Source of the DNA: Chloroflexi bacterium RBG_16_57_11
Lineage (GTDB): Bacteria; Chloroflexota; Anaerolineae; Anaerolineales; UBA4823
DNA length: 9,465 nt
Direction of reading: 5' to 3'
Assembly: GCA_001795165.1 (NCBI GenBank)
Contig: MGNS01000123.1
Coordinates: forward strand, 953 to 10,417
The notes beneath the pieces are model-generated. The model worked only from the letters and a program-made list of their open reading frames with translations. It was not told the DNA's origin and did no database searches. This document shows positions 5,903 to 9,465 of this stretch, one piece after another. The position numbers and the translations under genes were made by a program. Every line of letters starts with the position of its first letter. Positions within the stretch are counted from its first letter, which is position 1.

Positions 5903-7144
5903 TTACGCCGGGATGATCGAAGAATAAGTCAATTGTCTCTTGCTCTCCAGCAGGATCTCGCCCTGCCGGATGACTAACCGGCGCTCCGGCTGCCGGCGGA
6001 TAGCATCGGTAGGCGATTGAGCGTCGATCAAGATCAGGTTGGCGGGCAGACCTTCCCGGATGCCGTAATCCTGGATCCGCAGGGTCCGGGCGGCGTTGTA
6101 ACGCGGCATATCGAAGGTCGCCTGGATCTGGGAAGGTGTGCTTAGCTGTGCGGCATGTGCGGCAAAATTAGCCACCTCCAGCATATCCAGCTTGCCAAAT
6201 GGGTAAAACATATTCCGCACATCATCCTGGCCTAGGGCAACATTGACACCCGCTTCGACCAGGTCCCGCAGCCGCGGAATGCCACGGCGAAACGGGTGCG
6301 AATCATGACGGCCTTCCAGGTAGAGGTTGATGGGGATATTCCCGATGATGTTGAGGTCGGCTTTCTTCACCTTTTCGATCACCCGCTCGGCCAGAGTGTC
6401 ATCCCACGAGCCCATGGCACAGCAATGCCCGGCCGAGACCCGTCCCTGGTATCCTTCATCGATAGTCTTTTCCGCCAGCAGCTCGAGCGAATGCCAGTAG
6501 GGGTCGTCGGTTTCATCCACATGCATATCGATATCGCGGTTATATTTCTTCGCGATTTCGAAGACAATCTCGATTTGCTTAGCGGCGTCATCCATGTCTT
6601 TTTCACTGTGAGGCATGCCGCCAACCACATCCGCGCCGCTTTCCAGTGCAGCCCACATGTATTCAATTGCTTCAGGGTTCCTTGCTAACCCCATTTGAGG
6701 AAAGGCTATGACCTGGACATCAAAATATCCTTTTACAGCCTCGCGCGCTGCTAAAACGCTCTCCAGCAACCGCAGCTTGCCGATATGGTCGATATCCACA
6801 TGACTGCGCATCCACAGGGTGCCATTTGCTATCGCCTCCCGCGCCACTCGTATCGTGCGTCGAACAATATCCGGTGTATCGAGTTTCTGCTTGATTTCCG
6901 CATAAATATCGATTGCCTCGTCCAGTGTGCCACTCAGATTAGGGACCTGGTCTAAATATGCATTTTCCAGGTGGAAGTGGGAATCGATGAAAGGGGGAGA
7001 GGCCATTGCCCCACCCGCATCAATAGAACGTGCGCCGGGTGGGATCTCCCCTTCAGATATAACCGCGATTTTCCCGCCTCGAATGCCGATATTCACTGGA
7101 TTTAATGTCTTATCGAGTATCGCATTGTGAATGGTGATATCCAT
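5903..7144 (-). CDS. CodA-like cytosine/nucleobase deaminase family amidohydrolase
   Basis: A 413-residue amidohydrolase of the cytosine deaminase (CodA) branch; E. coli CodA has about 427. Every CodA active-site element is present: H56/H58 in DSHFHLENAY, Q150 in FPQMG, H208 and proton-shuttle E211 in HVDETDD, H240 in SAGHCCAMGS, and D307 in GQDDV. NLYLEGRHDSHPFRRGIPR matches the CodA region NIHLQGRFDTYPKRRGI, and RTLRIQDYGI matches its C-terminal region. The family deaminates cytosine, isocytosine and related ring compounds in the cytosol; the exact substrate cannot be read here. The ATG at 7144 has GAGG six bases upstream. It has its own promoter (7187-7215) and is divergent from the BMP importer operon, fitting salvage of imported nucleobases. 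A broken paralogue of its last 48 codons lies at 4611-4757. Confidence 0.85.
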   Translation of the reverse strand: MDITIHNAILDKTLNPVNIGIRGGKIAVISEGEIPPGARSIDAGGAMASPPFIDSHFHLENAYLDQVPNLSGTLDEAIDIYAEIKQKLDTPDIVRRTIRVAREAIANGTLWMRSHVDIDHIGKLRLLESVLAAREAVKGYFDVQVIAFPQMGLARNPEAIEYMWAALESGADVVGGMPHSEKDMDDAAKQIEIVFEIAKKYNRDIDMHVDETDDPYWHSLELLAEKTIDEGYQGRVSAGHCCAMGSWDDTLAERVIEKVKKADLNIIGNIPINLYLEGRHDSHPFRRGIPRLRDLVEAGVNVALGQDDVRNMFYPFGKLDMLEVANFAAHAAQLSTPSQIQATFDMPRYNAARTLRIQDYGIREGLPANLILIDAQSPTDAIRRQPERRLVIRQGEILLESKRQLTYSSIIPA

Positions 7145-7186
7145 CGATGACCTCGGCTGATCTGAAAATTTTTTGCTGCCGGGATA

Positions 7187-7215
7187 AGTGTAGTGGGTTT
7201 GACCAGCGGTGTCAA
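7187..7215 (-). promoter_or_regulatory. Sigma-70 promoter of the deaminase gene
   Basis: On the minus strand a perfect TTGACA (7215-7210) is separated by exactly 17 bp from TACACT (7192-7187, four of six). Transcription would begin near 7180, giving a leader of about 36 nt that includes the GAGG site. This is the best promoter match in the window. Confidence 0.6.
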
Positions 7216-7377
7216 GCTGTCATGGCTGCGATGGTTTACCATAAAAGCGAATTCATAGAGCTGAAATGATCTGTGGCAGCATTTCCTTTGGGTTATAATA
7301 ACGAAAATTATCAATTGAAAATTCGGGAGTTGTTATTGGACATCAAAATCCACAACACGAAGTTATACAAGGTGTTT

Positions 7378-7422
7378 GATTTGGAAAGGCTCAGTCCTGA
7401 GAATAGTGTTCCTTTCCAAATC
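7378..7422. repeat. Perfect 12-bp inverted repeat with nested hairpin
   Basis: GATTTGGAAAGG (7378-7389) and CCTTTCCAAATC (7411-7422) are perfect reverse complements. The 21-nt loop contains a second small hairpin, CTCA-GTCC-TGAG. No T-run follows on either strand, so it is not an intrinsic terminator. It could be an RNA structural element or a large palindromic binding site. Confidence 0.7.
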
Positions 7423-7461
7423 GCAACAAAGGCTATTCGACCGTCAAGAATGGCTGTTGAT

Positions 7462-7494
7462 AAAAATGGTGGCAAATTGACCCCACCATTTTTT
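7462..7494. terminator. Bidirectional rho-independent terminator
   Basis: AAAAATGGTGG (7462-7472) and CCACCATTTTT (7483-7493) form a perfect 11-bp stem with a 10-nt loop. The plus strand ends in six T (7489-7494) and the minus strand in five (from the A-run 7462-7466), so it can work in both directions. It sits about 200 bp upstream of the lipoprotein gene with no clear gene upstream on the plus strand. Confidence 0.75.
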
Positions 7495-7577
7495 AATTAA
7501 AACCGTAAGATGCTATAGAGGCTGTTATAGAGTGATTTGCTTTTCGGCCTTGCAGAAAGGAGGCGTGTTTCCCAAAT

Positions 7578-7606
7578 TTGAGCTTTTATGCGACCTCTGA
7601 CAGAAT
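7578..7606 (+). promoter_or_regulatory. Candidate promoter of the BMP/ABC importer operon
   Basis: TTGAGC (7578-7583) and CAGAAT (7601-7606) are 17 bp apart, each matching four of six consensus bases. The start would fall near 7613, giving a leader of about 85 nt. The match is only moderate. Confidence 0.35.
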
Positions 7607-7696
7607 TGTAAATGAGCGATACGCCAATTGCAGCCATGACAATTTTGACCGATGGTTTGAAAAAAAACGTCTATCAAGGAGTGAAGGAGGCAGAAT

Positions 7697-8800
7697 ATGT
7701 TGTCAACGAAGATTTGGAAATTCGTGATCCCACTGGCAGTTTTACTGATGCTGTTAGCAGCCTGCGCCCCAAAGGCGACAGAAGCGCCGGCCGCGCAGGA
7801 AAAACCACCTGCCGAGCAGCCCACCGCGGAGACGAAACCGGAAGTTACCGCTCCGACAAAGGTGAACATCGGTTTCATCTATTGCGGGCCCTTGGATGAG
7901 CCTTGGTCGCAGGCGATGGTTCAGGCGGTCGAACGGGTCAAAGCGGATAATCCCCCCCAGGGCCTGGACATTACCTACAAGTATTTCGAGAATGTCAAGG
8001 TGGATGAGTTTGAAAAGTTCACCCGGAACGTGATCGATTCGGGCGAATACGACATCGTCTGGTTTCACGATGGCTGCGCTGGCGTTGATCCGATCGACAA
8101 CATTCGCAAGGACTATCCTGACAGGATTTTCCCGGTCACCGCATCCAACTATGGACCGGTGGGCGGCAATACCTACTGGATTCAGCCCTACGCTCATGAG
8201 CCGGCCTACCTCGCTGGAGTGATTGCAGGCATGATGACCAAAACGAACAAGCTGGGTATGGTGTCTGCTTTTCCCTATGCCAGCGTGAATCACCTTCTGA
8301 ACGCTTTCATGGAAGGCGCCAAGTCAGTGAATCCGGATGTGGAAATCAAGAACAGTTACATCGAATCATGGTGGGATCCGGTGAAAGCCAAAGAGACCGC
8401 TCTGGCTCAAATCGAAGCTGGAGCCGACCTGATATACTCCGAGCGCTACGGCGGTCATGAAGCGGCGCGCGATAAGGGCATCTATGCCTTTGGCTCCCAG
8501 GCGGATATCCATGACCTGGCGCCAGAGACGGTGATCACCAGCGCCCTGTTCTTCTGGGATCCTTCCGTGCGCAATATGATCGAGTTGTGGTATGACCATA
8601 CGGTCAATGGCACGCCTTACAACGCCCCGGCAGACAAACCGGTGTCTTTCTTGATGAAAGATGGTGGTTCGGGCCTTGCACCGCTCTATGAGTTCGAGAA
8701 TACGCTACCGAAAGAGGTGCTCGACAAGCTGGAGAGCGAGAAGCAAAAGATACTCGACGGCACCATTGTCGTTCCACTCAACCTAGAGCCCGTAGAATAA
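7697..8800 (+). CDS. BMP-family ABC transporter substrate-binding lipoprotein
   Basis: A 367-residue exported lipoprotein. A basic start and hydrophobic stretch lead to the lipobox LLAAC, with lipidation expected on C23. Residues 24-54 are a flexible Ala/Pro/Glu/Thr linker of the style common in Chloroflexota binding proteins. The binding domain runs from VNIGFIYCG (56-64) to the end, with the typical BMP/PnrA segments DEPWSQAM (67-74), EPAYLAGVIAGMM (168-180) and LGMVSAF. BMP proteins (PnrA, BmpA, TmpC) generally capture purine or other nucleosides and deliver them to an RbsA-like ATPase with two permeases; the ATPase start follows at 8892. AAGGAGG six bases before the ATG supports the start. 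The ligand is not certain; nucleosides or nucleobases fit the neighbouring deaminase and purine-type hydrolases. The gene is separated from the ATPase by a strong hairpin. Confidence 0.9.
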   Translation: MLSTKIWKFVIPLAVLLMLLAACAPKATEAPAAQEKPPAEQPTAETKPEVTAPTKVNIGFIYCGPLDEPWSQAMVQAVERVKADNPPQGLDITYKYFENVKVDEFEKFTRNVIDSGEYDIVWFHDGCAGVDPIDNIRKDYPDRIFPVTASNYGPVGGNTYWIQPYAHEPAYLAGVIAGMMTKTNKLGMVSAFPYASVNHLLNAFMEGAKSVNPDVEIKNSYIESWWDPVKAKETALAQIEAGADLIYSERYGGHEAARDKGIYAFGSQADIHDLAPETVITSALFFWDPSVRNMIELWYDHTVNGTPYNAPADKPVSFLMKDGGSGLAPLYEFENTLPKEVLDKLESEKQKILDGTIVVPLNLEPVE

Positions 8801-8821
8801 GAGCGGGTTTTTGAGCAACTA

Positions 8822-8861
8822 TTAGGACTGTTTTCCCTCTCCTGAGGGTAAACAGTCCTAA
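8822..8861 (+). other. Intercistronic stem-loop without U-tract
   Basis: TTAGGACTGTTT (8822-8833) pairs perfectly with AAACAGTCCTAA (8850-8861). After one T/T mismatch the stem continues as CCCTC/GAGGG (8835-8839 with 8844-8848), closing a TCCT loop: 17 pairs in total. No T-run follows. Between a binding-protein gene and its ATPase such hairpins commonly protect the upstream mRNA and lower expression of the downstream genes. That role is inferred here. Confidence 0.65.
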
Positions 8862-8891
8862 CCTTGAGTGATGCCCTTGTGTGTGAGCAAA

Positions 8892-9465
8892 ATGAATGAC
8901 GAAGAAGAGCAGCCAATCCTGATTGTCGAGCACCTGACTAAAAGTTACGGCTCGTTTATCGCCAACGATCGCATTTCTTTTGACGTTAAAAAAGGCCACA
9001 TCCACTGTCTGTTGGGCGAAAACGGAGCAGGGAAATCAACCCTGGCTAAATGCATTTATGGCGCTTCTAGACCCGATTCAGGCAAAATCATTTTCAAAGG
9101 GCAGGAAGTCAGGTTCTCATCTCCCCGTGATGCCATCCGCATGGGAATTGGCATGGTCCACCAGCATTTTGTGCTGGCTGAGCCGATGAACGCGGTTGAG
9201 AATATCATCGTTGCCGAGGAGTCGACCGGGGCATTGCTCAATCTGCAAGAGGAGAAGAAGCGTATTCATGCCCTGTGCGATCGATATGGCATCACCCTGG
9301 ATCTGGATACACCTGTCGGCCAGCTGTCGGTCGGTCAGCAACAGTGGATCGAGATACTGAAAGCCCTGTACGTCGGCGTTGACCTGCTGCTGCTGGACGA
9401 GCCCACCGCCGTGCTCACCCCACAGGAGGTGGAGACGCTTTTCTCGATTATTGGTAAGATGGCTG
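8892..9465 (+). CDS. ABC importer ATP-binding protein (RbsA/YufO-like), 3'-truncated
   Basis: The frame is open to the window edge (191 codons shown), so this is the N-terminal nucleotide-binding domain of what is normally a protein of about 500 residues with two such domains. Counting from the ATG at 8892, the Walker A GENGAGKST is at 42-50, the Q-loop MVHQHF has Q91, the signature LSVGQQQ is at 145-151, and Walker B LLLLDEPTAVLTP carries D169/E170. The LSVGQ form and TAVLTPQE are typical of ATPases that work with BMP-family binding proteins. It acts at the inner face of the membrane to power uptake with permeases expected just downstream. The start is uncertain: the frame is open from 8868, with ATG at 8871 and GTG at 8883 as alternatives, and none has a strong ribosome site. 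I chose 8892 because homologues begin shortly before ILIVEHLTKSYG. Confidence 0.88.
   Translation, partial: MNDEEEQPILIVEHLTKSYGSFIANDRISFDVKKGHIHCLLGENGAGKSTLAKCIYGASRPDSGKIIFKGQEVRFSSPRDAIRMGIGMVHQHFVLAEPMNAVENIIVAEESTGALLNLQEEKKRIHALCDRYGITLDLDTPVGQLSVGQQQWIEILKALYVGVDLLLLDEPTAVLTPQEVETLFSIIGKMA

Larger units (their letters stand above)
7145..7696. other. Divergent intergenic region between deaminase and importer
   Basis: This 552-bp region contains the minus-strand promoter of the deaminase (7187-7215), a plus-strand TATAAT (7294-7299) without a good -35 box, a perfect 12-bp hairpin (7378-7422), a bidirectional terminator (7462-7494), a 7-bp direct repeat TATAGAG (7514-7520 and 7526-7532), and a candidate plus-strand promoter (7578-7606). 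The 75-codon frame at 7273-7500 is judged not to be a gene. Confidence 0.6.

Noticed and set aside
7294..7494. Purine riboswitch ahead of the nucleoside importer
   Set aside because: The conserved purine-aptamer core is not recognisable here, so the hairpins are reported only as unassigned structure.
7273..7500. 75-codon plus-strand frame in the divergent intergenic region
   Set aside because: It begins at GTG without a ribosome site, overlaps the 12-bp inverted repeat and the terminator stem, and its product resembles no family. The open frame follows from AT-rich structured DNA.
7514..7532. Direct repeat TATAGAG with 12-bp period as an operator
   Set aside because: Two short AT-rich copies are easily due to chance, and no regulator gene is present to support it.
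7612..7899. 95-codon plus-strand frame starting MSDTPIAAM
   Set aside because: It overlaps the lipoprotein gene out of frame; the lipoprotein has a strong ribosome site, lipobox and family motifs.

Overview
The window looks like a chromosomal segment of a Chloroflexota (probably Anaerolineae) bacterium. The grounds are moderate GC content, a lipoprotein with an Ala/Pro/Glu/Thr-rich linker after its lipobox (common in Anaerolineae binding proteins), a luciferase-like (LLM) oxidoreductase of the F420/flavin type, and SsnA/YgeY-type hydrolases. This assignment is inference from protein style; there is no marker gene.

Layout. Positions 3-755 (+) hold the C-terminal part of a tandem GNAT acetyltransferase, followed by a clear terminator. 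Positions 827-4431 (-) hold a tight three-gene operon read right to left: an LLM-class oxidoreductase with a TTG start, a YgeY-type M20 metallohydrolase, and an SsnA-type amidohydrolase. Next comes a 147-bp in-frame relic of the C-terminus of a cytosine-deaminase-like gene (4611-4757, -), a small secreted protein of unknown function (4848-5375, -), and a 527-bp gap with inverted repeats and two plus-strand terminators. The intact cytosine-deaminase-family amidohydrolase follows at 5903-7144 (-), with a recognisable promoter. A 552-bp divergent intergenic region carries a perfect 12-bp hairpin and a bidirectional terminator. The window ends in a plus-strand ABC importer operon: a BMP-family substrate-binding lipoprotein (7697-8800), an intercistronic hairpin, and the start of its ATPase (8892 to beyond the edge).

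How the genes fit together. SsnA and YgeY occur together in bacterial selenium- or molybdenum-hydroxylase-linked purine catabolic clusters, CodA-type enzymes deaminate nucleobases, and BMP-family importers usually carry nucleosides. The simplest reading is a nucleobase or nucleoside uptake and breakdown island: import by the BMP/ABC system, ring deamination by the CodA-like enzyme, and hydrolytic steps by SsnA and YgeY. The LLM oxidoreductase is the unexpected member. The signals most worth a second look are this LLM/YgeY/SsnA operon, the truncated deaminase paralogue, and the two structured non-coding regions that end in terminators.
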